Of a stretch of DNA of 32,691 nt, positions 7,723 through 15,235 are shown in pieces. Source of the stretch: CAZAFD01 sp964484785 (GTDB lineage Bacteria; Pseudomonadota; Alphaproteobacteria; Rickettsiales; UBA1997); the NCBI GenBank assembly GCA_964484785.1, contig CAZAFD010000007.1, positions 1 through 32,691 on the forward strand. The letters are read 5' to 3'. Positions within the stretch are counted from its first letter, which is position 1; every line of letters begins with the position of its first letter. The position numbers and the translations under genes were made by a program. Below the pieces are notes generated by a model. It did no database searches. It worked only from the letters and a program-made list of their open reading frames with translations, and was not told the origin of the DNA.

Positions 7723-8616
7723 TTATCGAATTTCTTGTAAGGATCTTTCGGAATTAAACTCTTGACCTGCCTCGATCAAGCTTGTTAACATTCTATCTCC
7801 TTCTGGCCTATTTTTATCAAGTCCTAAGCCATTGGTCTTTTGTATACTTGAGATAAGTTCATCTCTAAAACTATTCCAATTAGAAGTATCCCGGTTTATT
7901 GCGCCTATATTTTGGGTATTTTCTAAGGTTTGTGCAACTTCGTTTATTGTTCCCAAAGAAATATTTATAGTTTCAAAAACTGGTATATGTATATTGGTGT
8001 CATCCCTGTTATTTATAGTTGAAGCTAGATTATTATAATCTATGACTAATCTATTCTTGAGACCTAATATATAGTTGCTATATTGTTTCAAGAAATCTGA
8101 ATACTCTCCTAATCTGGAAGAAGCATTTCTTAGGGTTAATATTTTTCTACCTAAATTTTCTGCTGTCTTTCTAAGATTATGATCGGATGACATCATATCA
8201 AAATTGAAATCTGTGTATTGTTCGTCTAGATCGACAGGATTTTCTCCTGCATGTCTTTGACCTTTATCTAAAATCCTTAACAGTTCTATTACTTTACGCA
8301 TAGCTTGTGCGTTAGCGTAAACATCTTCTCTTGTCATAGAAGAGATATCTTGGTTAAAAGTATTCTCCAAGATACTGTAAGTGGTAGATAAGCTTTGAAT
8401 TGTGTGTATCTTGCTAGTAATCATATGTAAAACGTCGGCTTGATTATTTTTGCCATGTTCTACTCTATCTTCATTCTGGCTGCCGTGTAAAATAGAAGAA
8501 ATTGCGATCTTCTCTTCACTTGGGGTCAATTCCTGTCTGATAGGATTGTTAGCTGTTTTACCCAATAATCCGCTTATCGATTTTGTTTTTTCTATTATTG
8601 TATCTAAAACTGACAT
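7723..8616 (-). CDS. Unrecognised helical cytoplasmic protein (297 residues)
   Basis: No family is recognised. The protein has no signal peptide or membrane segment, is rich in Asn, Ser, Glu and Leu, and looks almost wholly helical with heptad-like stretches (ENLGRKILTLRNASSRLGEY; about residues 85-130 and 150-200). The N terminus, MSVLDTIIEKTKSISGLLGK, is amphipathic. The gene is monocistronic, with a near-ideal promoter (8712-8740), a leader of about 90 bases and a strong terminator (7687-7717), so it is probably well expressed. Its composition and lack of recognisable domains would fit a lineage-specific structural protein or a secreted effector, but nothing in the sequence decides this. 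Confidence 0.8.
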   Translation of the reverse strand: MSVLDTIIEKTKSISGLLGKTANNPIRQELTPSEEKIAISSILHGSQNEDRVEHGKNNQADVLHMITSKIHTIQSLSTTYSILENTFNQDISSMTREDVYANAQAMRKVIELLRILDKGQRHAGENPVDLDEQYTDFNFDMMSSDHNLRKTAENLGRKILTLRNASSRLGEYSDFLKQYSNYILGLKNRLVIDYNNLASTINNRDDTNIHIPVFETINISLGTINEVAQTLENTQNIGAINRDTSNWNSFRDELISSIQKTNGLGLDKNRPEGDRMLTSLIEAGQEFNSERSLQEIR

Positions 8617-8711
8617 AACGTGAATTATTAATTATTGTTGTTTAATAAAATGATTTTTTATACAAAATGTTACAAGCCGGAGTCCTACCAAAAGAGTTTG
8701 ACTACCCCCTA

Positions 8712-8740
8712 AGTATATGTCATTTTTACGAAAATGGCAA
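8712..8740 (-). promoter_or_regulatory. Promoter of the 297-residue protein gene
   Basis: On the minus strand TTGCCA (8735-8740), a 17-base spacer and TATACT (8712-8717). The leader that follows contains an imperfect stem built from AGTC/GACT and GG/CC, and the region is bracketed by AGCCGGA near 8675 and TCCGGCT near 8765, an inverted repeat. Confidence 0.75.
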
Positions 8741-8780
8741 GTGCTTATTTTTTATTTGTTTAATCCGGCTATAATATATA

Positions 8781-9281
8781 TTATATTGTGTTAAAAGGTC
8801 TGACTGTAATAATTTTTTTTACAAGGTCCACATCTTCTATATATTCCTTTGTGAAGGGTACATCTAGTCCATTCTTGTTGTTCCACTTAATTTCTAATGT
8901 ATCCTCTGCTCCATAATTGTATACATTAGTTACTATGCCCTCCATCTTACCTGATATAACCCTCATATTAATCAGATCTGAAATATAATATTCATCTTTT
9001 TCTGATGCTGTCAGATTCTTTTTAGGAATATAGACTAAGTTATTTGTCAAGCATCGTGCTTGTTCTCTAGTGGAAACATCTGAAATTTCTACTATGAACA
9101 TCCCATTACTTAATGTACTAATTTTCTTTATATTTAGTAATTGAAAATTTTTATCATAGATATGTTGATATTGGAATATTCTTTCCGGATCGTCTGTATA
9201 TGAGGTAAGTCTTAGGTGTCCCCCAATACCGTGAGGAGCACCTAGTTTGCCTATAATAATGTATTCCTGACTCTGTTCCAT
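8781..9281 (-). CDS. rimM: 16S rRNA processing protein RimM
   Basis: Assembly factor that binds ribosomal protein S19 and helps mature the 30S head. The 166 residues match the family length (about 165-185). The N-terminal RimM barrel opens with IIIGKLGAPHGIGGHLRLTSYTD minus its outer residues (GKLGAPHGIGGHLRL is diagnostic) and continues to LTNNLVYIPKKNL. The C-terminal PRC-barrel has YYISDLINMRV, GIVTNVYNYGAEDTLEI and the ending VPFTKEYIEDVDL. It starts two bases after the stop of the upstream PPIase gene, so the two form an operon. The usual partners rpsP, trmD and rplS are not adjacent. Confidence 0.95.
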   Translation of the reverse strand: MEQSQEYIIIGKLGAPHGIGGHLRLTSYTDDPERIFQYQHIYDKNFQLLNIKKISTLSNGMFIVEISDVSTREQARCLTNNLVYIPKKNLTASEKDEYYISDLINMRVISGKMEGIVTNVYNYGAEDTLEIKWNNKNGLDVPFTKEYIEDVDLVKKIITVRPFNTI

Positions 9282-9283
9282 TG

Positions 9284-10132
9284 CTATTCTTCAAAAGAGT
9301 ACTTTATGTTGGCTTCCTTTATATTATTGTCGCTATACTTTCTTATATAGTTGTTTACAAGTGATGTGTATATTACTTGCTTCATTTCTTTAAACTTAGC
9401 CATGTGCATCTTTCTTTCGTCTTCCTTAAGAATGATGTGCCAACCAAATTCGCTTTTAAATGGTTTGCTAATTTCGCCGTTTTTCAAATTTTTACATTGT
9501 TGCTCAAATTCCGGCACTGTTTGGCCTTCCGCTACATAACCAAGATCACCACCTTGCTTACCCGATGGATCAATAGAATACTTTTTTGCAAGATTTTCAA
9601 AATTACTCTTTTTTGCTTCTTGCCTTATCTTATTTATCTCGCTTTCAGTTTTCACTAAAATATGTTTAACTTTATATTCTTTTTTGCCAATTGAAGATCC
9701 TTTTTGTTTTTTATACTCTTTAATTATGTCGTCTTCCTTTATATTTTCCTCAATCAGATCTTTTAGATACATTTCCTTCAATAAATCATCTCGTAGTGCA
9801 TTTAGTCTGGTTCTAAAACCGTCTGAGCTGGCTATTTTGCTTTTTTTAGCATCTTGGAGTACTTTTCTTTGATTAACTACTTCGTTTACTATGACTTTCA
9901 ACTCTTTTGGAGTGAGATCCGATATATCGATTTTTTGTGCAATAAGTTTGCTTACATTATCTAGATAATCTTTTACATCTTTATTAGTTACATCCCCAAG
10001 ATTTGAACTAGCTAGAATCTTATTTGGATCTTTTTTGTTCTTGTACTTTTTATATGATATAGTTCCAATGTATGTAAATATTACTAGTAGAACAACTATC
10101 GAAGGAATTATATATTTTAGTATTTTTTTCAT
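9284..10132 (-). CDS. Parvulin-type peptidyl-prolyl isomerase, membrane-anchored
   Basis: Periplasmic foldase that isomerises Xaa-Pro bonds (EC 5.2.1.8), of the PrsA/SurA/rickettsial Plp kind. An uncleaved N-terminal membrane helix (about residues 7-26, YIIPSIVVLLVIFTYIGTIS) is followed by a SurA-N-like helical region with TPKELKVIVNEVVNQRKVL. The parvulin domain lies at about 150-245: YKVKHILVKTESE, then ENLAKKYSIDPSGKQGGDLG, and FKSEFGWHIILKEDER. The 282-residue length is that of rickettsial parvulin-like PPIases. It is the first gene of an operon with rimM, behind a promoter candidate at 10162-10189. It probably helps fold exported or outer-membrane proteins. Confidence 0.93.
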   Translation of the reverse strand: MKKILKYIIPSIVVLLVIFTYIGTISYKKYKNKKDPNKILASSNLGDVTNKDVKDYLDNVSKLIAQKIDISDLTPKELKVIVNEVVNQRKVLQDAKKSKIASSDGFRTRLNALRDDLLKEMYLKDLIEENIKEDDIIKEYKKQKGSSIGKKEYKVKHILVKTESEINKIRQEAKKSNFENLAKKYSIDPSGKQGGDLGYVAEGQTVPEFEQQCKNLKNGEISKPFKSEFGWHIILKEDERKMHMAKFKEMKQVIYTSLVNNYIRKYSDNNIKEANIKYSFEE

Positions 10133-10161
10133 AATTGCTAAATATAATTAGTAACTTTCTC

Positions 10162-10189
10162 ATTACATCAAGTCCAAATTAAAAAGCAA
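10162..10189 (-). promoter_or_regulatory. Promoter of the PPIase-rimM operon
   Basis: On the minus strand TTGCTT (10184-10189), a 16-base spacer and TGTAAT (10162-10167), about 30 bases before the ATG. It is divergent from the promoter at 10227-10255. Confidence 0.5.
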
Positions 10190-10226
10190 TAATATTTTTT
10201 GAATAGAATTTAAATAACCGCAAAAC

Positions 10227-10255
10227 TTGATTTTTTAAAGGACATTTAATATACT
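10227..10255 (+). promoter_or_regulatory. Promoter of the 327-residue membrane protein gene
   Basis: TTGATT (10227-10232), a 17-base spacer and TATACT (10250-10255), leaving a leader of about 30 bases. The -10 is the same TATACT as at the 8712 and 28399 promoters. Confidence 0.65.
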
Positions 10256-10291
10256 CAAAATAACTAAGATGAATATTTGGTATAATATAAT

Positions 10292-11275
10292 ATGGCAGAA
10301 GAGAATACAGGTGCTGATGTACAGCCCACAAGTCCAGCCGCACAGGATACAGGATTGAACCAAGAAGTGGCTCAAGAGTCGCCTGAAAAAACTTCGCAAG
10401 AAGCAGCCCAGGAAGCTGAAGATAGGGCTAAATTCCAGGATTCATCCTTTATGAGCCGGGAGGAGGAACAAGAATCTTTAAAAAGACAAATCTCTAACAG
10501 AGTACGTAATGAAGAAGAAAAAACAAATATACCTTGGGGCGTGATCCTTTTGGGTGTTACATCAATTATAGTGCCGAGCTTGGCAATGTTGGGCTCTAAT
10601 ATGAGTGTAATAGCATCTAGTGCGCATCTTATCGGTATCTTTAAGATTATTTTTAAGAATAAAGATTTCACCTTACCAAAACATAAATATGAACCTTCTA
10701 AAGCTAATCCTACCTTGACGGTAAGATCACCTAGCCCTAGTATTACTGTTAAAGAAGATTCACCTACTATTACTATTAAAGAAAATATTGCAGAATCATT
10801 GCGTGCTCCAGCAGAACCATTAGGTGAGGTTGGTTCTAATGACGAACAACTAAGGAGTTTTTATACAGTTTATTCGAAGATTCTTGCGAAAAGCGAGGGA
10901 GAAAGAGATAATTTATCTAGACAGTTTTATGCGGCCATTAGTGAGACTATTCAACCAGAGGATAGAGTTACAAGAGCCCTAGTAGACAAGATATTCAAAA
11001 TTAATTCATTAGAGACATTACAAACGTTTTTGTCCGAGGTATCTGCAGAAGATTCTGCAAAAATAGTAGAGATTGCAGGTAGCGATAAGGTACGACAGTT
11101 TGTTACCAGTGAACTTACAGGAGGAGTAACGGGTATTTCAAAAGAGGGACAAGAGCTTATAGATAAGTTAAGATATTCTAGTAGTATCGTAGGTACACAA
11201 GCTCCAACTCGTGTGACAAATCTTCCCGGTATTGCGAATGGACCAGTGCAGTCTAGCCCAACAATATCTGGTTAA
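10292..11275 (+). CDS. Unrecognised membrane protein with acidic N terminus and short strand repeats
   Basis: No family is recognised. Residues 1-75 are hydrophilic, rich in Glu, Gln and Ala, and look disordered (AQEAEDRAKFQDSSFMSREE). Two membrane segments follow (about 82-99, PWGVILLGVTSIIVPSLAM, and 103-121), separated by a tight turn. Residues 140-166 hold three imperfect repeats, PTLTVRSP, PSITVKEDS and PTITIKENI, each likely a beta strand. The remainder (about 185-300) is helical and polar. Both ends probably face the cytoplasm. It has its own promoter and divergently faces the PPIase. It is convergent with the next gene, and their stop codons overlap by four bases. It may be a lineage-specific envelope protein; no function is proposed. 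Confidence 0.8.
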   Translation: MAEENTGADVQPTSPAAQDTGLNQEVAQESPEKTSQEAAQEAEDRAKFQDSSFMSREEEQESLKRQISNRVRNEEEKTNIPWGVILLGVTSIIVPSLAMLGSNMSVIASSAHLIGIFKIIFKNKDFTLPKHKYEPSKANPTLTVRSPSPSITVKEDSPTITIKENIAESLRAPAEPLGEVGSNDEQLRSFYTVYSKILAKSEGERDNLSRQFYAAISETIQPEDRVTRALVDKIFKINSLETLQTFLSEVSAEDSAKIVEIAGSDKVRQFVTSELTGGVTGISKEGQELIDKLRYSSSIVGTQAPTRVTNLPGIANGPVQSSPTISG

Positions 11276-12009
11276 GATAGTATTGCGATAATCTTGTCTA
11301 TGAGAATGTCGAAATCTATATGTTTGTGAAGCTCTTCGACAGTTTTTACAAAGGTATTATCAAGATCAAGTCTTTGTATATCGTTTAAAGCTCCTAAGAA
11401 GTCTCTATGAGCGAGTTTGGCGTAAATTATATTGATGTCGTTCTGCATGTTGCTATAATTTATGCCCTTACTAATTTTCTTAATTTTTATAAAACTACCC
11501 AATATTTTAGTATCATGTGTAGTTTTATTAATGTCTTGTTTTTCCTGATTAAAAGTTTCTAAAATATTGCTGTCATGATTTAAATCATTAAACTGGTATA
11601 AACTGTCAATCAGTTCTAATAAATAATTATTATTAGCTGCTAGAATTTTTATCTGTTTAATTTCGTTTCCAAAATCTTCATGAAAATGGGCCTTTGTGAA
11701 AATCTTATTTACTAATCTGATAATATCTAAATTTAATTTCTGTTGTTCCGGTGTAGAAGTCTTGATCTCGTCTATTGTCTTGTTAAGATTAATTATTTGT
11801 TCTTCTTGTTTTTGTACAGTTTGTTGCAATTCTAATAACTTATCTTGGAGATCAAGTATTTGTTCATTTAAAGTACTATTTTCTTGAGAAGCTTGTATGA
11901 CAAGTTCATTTTCTGTTTGTTCTGCAACCTTCTCTTTGCTCTTCACAAGATATAAGGTTGCTGTTGTTAGAACGATTATAAACAAGATTGCTTTTATAAG
12001 TCTTTTCAT
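11272..12009 (-). CDS. Mitofilin-like inner-membrane coiled-coil protein
   Basis: The 245-residue protein has an N-terminal membrane anchor (about residues 5-22, IKAILFIIVLTTATLYLV), then a coiled coil (about 30-90, LNEQILDLQDKLLELQQTVQ onward), and a helical C-terminal domain. The ending, with AKLAHRDFLGALNDIQRLD and VEELHKHIDFDILIDKIIAI, resembles the C-terminal domain of alphaproteobacterial mitofilin (Mic60) proteins, where a helical 'GD-AAL-L' repeat is typical. The architecture (anchor, coiled coil, small C-terminal domain) also fits. Mic60 proteins shape inner-membrane contacts with the outer membrane. The protein is shorter than usual bacterial Mic60, and the hem genes that often neighbour it are absent. 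A generic coiled-coil membrane protein is the alternative. Confidence 0.6.
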   Translation of the reverse strand: MKRLIKAILFIIVLTTATLYLVKSKEKVAEQTENELVIQASQENSTLNEQILDLQDKLLELQQTVQKQEEQIINLNKTIDEIKTSTPEQQKLNLDIIRLVNKIFTKAHFHEDFGNEIKQIKILAANNNYLLELIDSLYQFNDLNHDSNILETFNQEKQDINKTTHDTKILGSFIKIKKISKGINYSNMQNDINIIYAKLAHRDFLGALNDIQRLDLDNTFVKTVEELHKHIDFDILIDKIIAILS

Positions 12010-12044
12010 AAAATTCTTGACAATACCTGCTGGTACAGACTAGT

Positions 12045-12066
12045 TATTGTTTTTTAAAAAACAATA
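12045..12066. repeat. Perfect 22-bp AT-rich palindrome
   Basis: TATTGTTTTTT is followed directly by its complement AAAAAACAATA. On the plus strand a further T run follows, which gives a terminator-like shape, but no plus-strand gene ends here. It lies between the mitofilin-like gene start and the tRNA-Gly promoter, so an operator or an upstream element is possible. Confidence 0.55.
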
Positions 12067-12073
12067 TTTTTTC

Positions 12074-12102
12074 TTGACTATTACAAAGACAGGTTTTACC
12101 CT
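12074..12102 (+). promoter_or_regulatory. tRNA-Gly promoter candidate
   Basis: TTGACT (12074-12079), a 17-base spacer and TACCCT (12097-12102), 15 bases before the tRNA. The -35 is good and the -10 is weak. Confidence 0.45.
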
Positions 12103-12117
12103 CAAAGCCATCAGTAA

Positions 12118-12192
12118 GCGAGTTTAGCTCAGTGGTAGAGCACAACCTTGCCAAGGTTGGGGTCGCGCGTTCAAGTCGCGTAACTCGCACCA
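12118..12192 (+). tRNA. tRNA-Gly(GCC)
   Basis: The 75-base cloverleaf has acceptor GCGAGTT pairing with AACTCGC, discriminator A and an encoded CCA. The anticodon stem CAACC/GGTTG carries loop TTGCCAA, which reads GCC. The D arm is GCTC-AGTGGTA-GAGC. Confidence 0.97.
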
Positions 12193-12292
12193 TCTTATCC
12201 TTCCTTTAATCTGTAACATTTTGTAATAAAAACTTATTTGCTAATAAGGTATGTGGCTATAAACTACGATTAGCGTGTGTTTAGAAGTAAAT

Positions 12293-13150
12293 ATGAATCA
12301 TAGGGTTTTAGAAGAACGATTTATTAATGTGCAAACAGATATATATAACAGGGATATACACCCGACGGCAGTTATAGAACAGGGGGCTGTTATTGGTAGA
12401 AATGTTAAAATTGGTCCTTTTTGTTATATAGGCAAGCATGTTGTGATAGGTGATGAGTGCGAAATTAAACCACACGTAGTTATTGATGGTTTTACTAAAA
12501 TAGGTAGAGGTAATAAAATTTATCCCTTTGCTGTGATTGGGCAAGAACCACAAGATTTAAAGTATAATGGTGAACCGTCTACCATAGAAATAGGCGATAA
12601 TAATAAGATCAGAGAACACTGTACAATACATCCAGGTACTAGTGGAGATAGGATGTGTACTACTATTGGTAATGGTAATTTACTTATGGTAAATACACAT
12701 ATTGCTCATGATTGTGTAATAGAAAATTGTTGTATTTTTGCAAATAATGTGACTTTAGGAGGTCACGTACATGTTGGCAACAATGTTGTGATAGGTGGCC
12801 TATCAGCTGTTCATCAATTTGTGCACATAGGTGAACATGCTATGATAGGTGGTATGACTGGTATTGTTTGTGATGTAATACCTTATGGTACTGTTGTAGA
12901 AAAGCGAACAGCTAGTCTAGAAAGTTTAAATTTTATAGGTCTAAAACGACGCAATTTCCCAAAAGAGGAATTGTTCAAGGCAAATAAATTCTTTAAAGAT
13001 GTTTTTGAAAATGAAAGTGGCAATTTGATGGACTTAGTTGATCTCTATGAAAGTCAGTATTCAGATTCTCTTTTAGTTAAAAACATTATTCATTTTTTAC
13101 GTAGAGATTCAAAGAGAGGTTTTTATTCTGGACATGGCAATTCCAAATAA
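12293..13150 (+). CDS. lpxA: Acyl-ACP:UDP-N-acetylglucosamine O-acyltransferase (LpxA)
   Basis: Catalyses the first step of lipid A synthesis (EC 2.3.1.129), in the cytoplasm. The left-handed beta-helix is clear from hexapeptide repeats starting at IHPTAVIEQGAVIGRNVKIG. Catalytic and substrate segments are present: IREHCTIHPGTSGD, NTHIAHDCVIENC (His of the active site) and GGLSAVHQFVHIGEHAMIGG. The C-terminal helical part has GLKRRNFPKEEL. The ATG at 12293 is chosen over the GTG at 12275; it gives 285 residues, about 20 more than usual, as a short N-terminal extension before IHPTAV. The gene overlaps lpxI by 17 bases, so the two are probably coupled. Together with lpxI and lptF it implies that the organism makes lipid A. 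Confidence 0.97.
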   Translation: MNHRVLEERFINVQTDIYNRDIHPTAVIEQGAVIGRNVKIGPFCYIGKHVVIGDECEIKPHVVIDGFTKIGRGNKIYPFAVIGQEPQDLKYNGEPSTIEIGDNNKIREHCTIHPGTSGDRMCTTIGNGNLLMVNTHIAHDCVIENCCIFANNVTLGGHVHVGNNVVIGGLSAVHQFVHIGEHAMIGGMTGIVCDVIPYGTVVEKRTASLESLNFIGLKRRNFPKEELFKANKFFKDVFENESGNLMDLVDLYESQYSDSLLVKNIIHFLRRDSKRGFYSGHGNSK

Positions 13151-13961
13151 ACTTGGTTTAATTGCTGGTGCTGGTGATTTACCGCTACAGGTTGTAGAAT
13201 ACTGCAATAATAAAGGTATAGATTTATACGTAGTTGTACTAAAAGATTTTGCTAATCCTAGTCGATATCAAGACCAGAAACACATACCTCTTTCCTTATT
13301 TCAATTAGATAAGTGTCTTAAATATTTTAAATCTAATGGGGTGCGTGACCTTATCTTTGGCGGTGGTGTTAAAAGACCGAGTTTTAATATTTTTAAATGT
13401 TTAACACCAACCTCATTAAGGTTATTGTCACAGATTTTAAAAAACAAATTTCTAGGGGATAATACTGTCCTAAGCACAATAATTAGATTTTTCAATCAAG
13501 AGGGCTTTTCAGTTTTAGAAATAGATCAGGTTCTTGACCACATAAAGTTCTCAGCGGGGTTTAATACACAATTTAGATTCAAGGATGAGGCTTTTTTACA
13601 AGATATTGAGCTAGGTGTGCAAACCTTAAAGGCTCTCTCAAATCTCGATATAGGACAGGCCGTAGCTCTCCAACAAGGTTGTGTACTTGGTATAGAATGT
13701 ATGGAGGGTACTAAAGAATTAATTAACCGGTGTTCAAATTATAAACACCCAGTTGGTCGAGGTCCTATTTTGCTTAAGATGAAGAAAACTAATCAAACTA
13801 GACAAGCTGATCTTCCGAGTATTGGCCCAGATACAATAATGCAATTACACGATGCCGGTTTTTGTGGGCTAGTGGTGGACAGTCAAAATTGTTTAGCAAT
13901 TTCTATAAAAAAAACTCTTGATTTGGCTGATAAGTACAATATCTTCATATATGGTATATAA
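13134..13961 (+). CDS. lpxI: UDP-2,3-diacylglucosamine pyrophosphatase LpxI
   Basis: Hydrolyses UDP-2,3-diacylglucosamine to lipid X and UMP, the fourth step of lipid A synthesis (EC 3.6.1.54). LpxI (formerly DUF1009) replaces LpxH in most alphaproteobacteria. The 275 residues fit the family. Visible are the N-terminal GLIAGAGDLPLQVVEYC, the GGGVKRP motif (about residue 80), the central segment TLKALSNLDIGQAVALQQGC, and the C-terminal catalytic part with RQADLPSIGPDTIMQLHDAG (the conserved Asp lies here). The start overlaps the end of lpxA, typical of the lpxA-lpxI arrangement. Confidence 0.95.
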   Translation: MAIPNKLGLIAGAGDLPLQVVEYCNNKGIDLYVVVLKDFANPSRYQDQKHIPLSLFQLDKCLKYFKSNGVRDLIFGGGVKRPSFNIFKCLTPTSLRLLSQILKNKFLGDNTVLSTIIRFFNQEGFSVLEIDQVLDHIKFSAGFNTQFRFKDEAFLQDIELGVQTLKALSNLDIGQAVALQQGCVLGIECMEGTKELINRCSNYKHPVGRGPILLKMKKTNQTRQADLPSIGPDTIMQLHDAGFCGLVVDSQNCLAISIKKTLDLADKYNIFIYGI

Positions 13962-13970
13962 AGTAGCAGT

Positions 13971-14444
13971 ATGAAGAAAATTTGTTTTTTACTAGTATTA
14001 TTTTTTGCAACAGGTTGTTCGGTCTTTTTAAGACCACAAGATCAATGTGGTGATTTTGATGTTATAATTAATAACAAGAAGTATAATAACCCCATATTGT
14101 ATGTTTCTGTTATGGAGAATCTATATACGAGACTAGACTTGGTTAGGTCGAACAAAACAAAAAATTTATGTAAGATATACATTAGTCTTAATAGTAATAC
14201 ATATGATAGTTTTGTGTCTGACGATGGAGTTTCGATTAAAGAAGATGTTGTTGTAACAGCAAGATGTAAGTACGATTTTGGTGCTGATAGAATATATGAA
14301 GATAGCTTACAACTATATTATACAAAGAGTTCCTTGGAGCACAGATATTCTCATCATGCCAGAGAACAATCAATGAAATCAAATATAGCTGATGCCATTG
14401 CTGATGATATTTTTTTAAACGTGTTAAAGTTTTTTAGTCATTAA
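13971..14444 (+). CDS. Outer-membrane lipoprotein, LptE-like
   Basis: The 157-residue precursor has a lipoprotein signal (KKICFLLVLFFATGCS): the hydrophobic core ends in the lipobox ATGC, so the mature protein would begin at Cys16. The fold suggested is an alternating strand region ending in a helix with HHAREQSMKSNIADAIADDI, which mirrors the end of alphaproteobacterial LptE proteins (Tyr/Ser-rich strand, then 'A-x-x-x-A-x-x-I-A-x-x-I' helix). LptE plugs LptD for LPS delivery to the outer surface. It starts nine bases after lpxI in a lipid A gene run, which supports the idea. The sequence is divergent, so an unrelated lipoprotein remains possible. The lipoprotein assignment itself is firm. 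Confidence 0.7.
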   Translation: MKKICFLLVLFFATGCSVFLRPQDQCGDFDVIINNKKYNNPILYVSVMENLYTRLDLVRSNKTKNLCKIYISLNSNTYDSFVSDDGVSIKEDVVVTARCKYDFGADRIYEDSLQLYYTKSSLEHRYSHHAREQSMKSNIADAIADDIFLNVLKFFSH

Positions 14445-14457
14445 AAAAGTATAAATT

Positions 14458-15234
14458 ATGGTAGAAATAACCTTTAAAAGTGCGAACAATAAAATAGATG
14501 GAGTATACTATCATAGTGTTGATCCTGATTCCCAAATAGCTCTTATTCTTGTGGGTGATAAGTCCGAGTACATGCAACACAAGGAGACTATCGATTGTTT
14601 AGCAAATGAATTTGTAAAAAAATCATTTTCTGTCTTTAGGATATGTTTTGTAAGAGTTAACTCAAAAGAAACTAGGGACGATGAATTGGTTGGTAGCGAA
14701 GAGCAGGAATTATTTGATGCTACTAGCGCTTTAAATTGGTTACATGATAAAAACCCAGAGGCGAAGGGATGTTGGATCTGTGGATACGGTTATGGTTCTT
14801 TATCTGCCTTGCAGTTGGTTATGAGAAGACCAGAGGTAGATAATTATATGATTATTAGCCCAGCCTTAAAGGGTAGCGACTTGAGTTTTATAGTTCCTTG
14901 TGTTGCCAATGGTGTGTTAATTAAGAGCACAAGTGATTCCACTTTATCTGATGGTGACCTATATAATTTACAGGAAAAATTAATTACTAAGTGTGATTGT
15001 AAGGTAGAAGCTGAAATATTAGAAACCAAAGAAGATGATTTTATAGATGATCTAGAATCTTTTACTACTACAATAAAGTCGTACATTAATGAAAGACTAC
15101 AAGAGTACATGAAAAACAGTATTAACCTTATAGACAAAAAACGTAGACGTAGAAAGAAACGATTAACTGAGGAAGTAGAGGTTGGACCCACTTATGTTAA
15201 TCCTGTTAAACCTTTAGATTTATCTAGTATATAA
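14458..15234 (+). CDS. Alpha/beta-hydrolase-fold protein, apparently catalytically inactive
   Basis: Resembles the small alpha/beta hydrolases of COG2945 type in order: IALILVGDKSEYMQHKETID (first strand and helix), FSVFRICFVRVNSKETRDD (second strand), DATSALNWLHDKNPEAKGCW (helix), then CGYGYGSLSALQL where the nucleophile elbow GxSxG should be. Here the elbow reads G109-Y-G-Y-G113, so the catalytic Ser is Gly. The His-containing DHFF-type motif near the end reads EDDF (about 192-195), so the His seems lost as well. A basic tail (KKRRRRKKR, about 226-235) follows. The 258 residues suit the family. It lies 13 bases after the lipoprotein and one base before folA in one operon. A pseudoenzyme with a binding or scaffold role is inferred. 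Confidence 0.8.
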   Translation: MVEITFKSANNKIDGVYYHSVDPDSQIALILVGDKSEYMQHKETIDCLANEFVKKSFSVFRICFVRVNSKETRDDELVGSEEQELFDATSALNWLHDKNPEAKGCWICGYGYGSLSALQLVMRRPEVDNYMIISPALKGSDLSFIVPCVANGVLIKSTSDSTLSDGDLYNLQEKLITKCDCKVEAEILETKEDDFIDDLESFTTTIKSYINERLQEYMKNSINLIDKKRRRRKKRLTEEVEVGPTYVNPVKPLDLSSI

Positions 15235-15235
15235 T

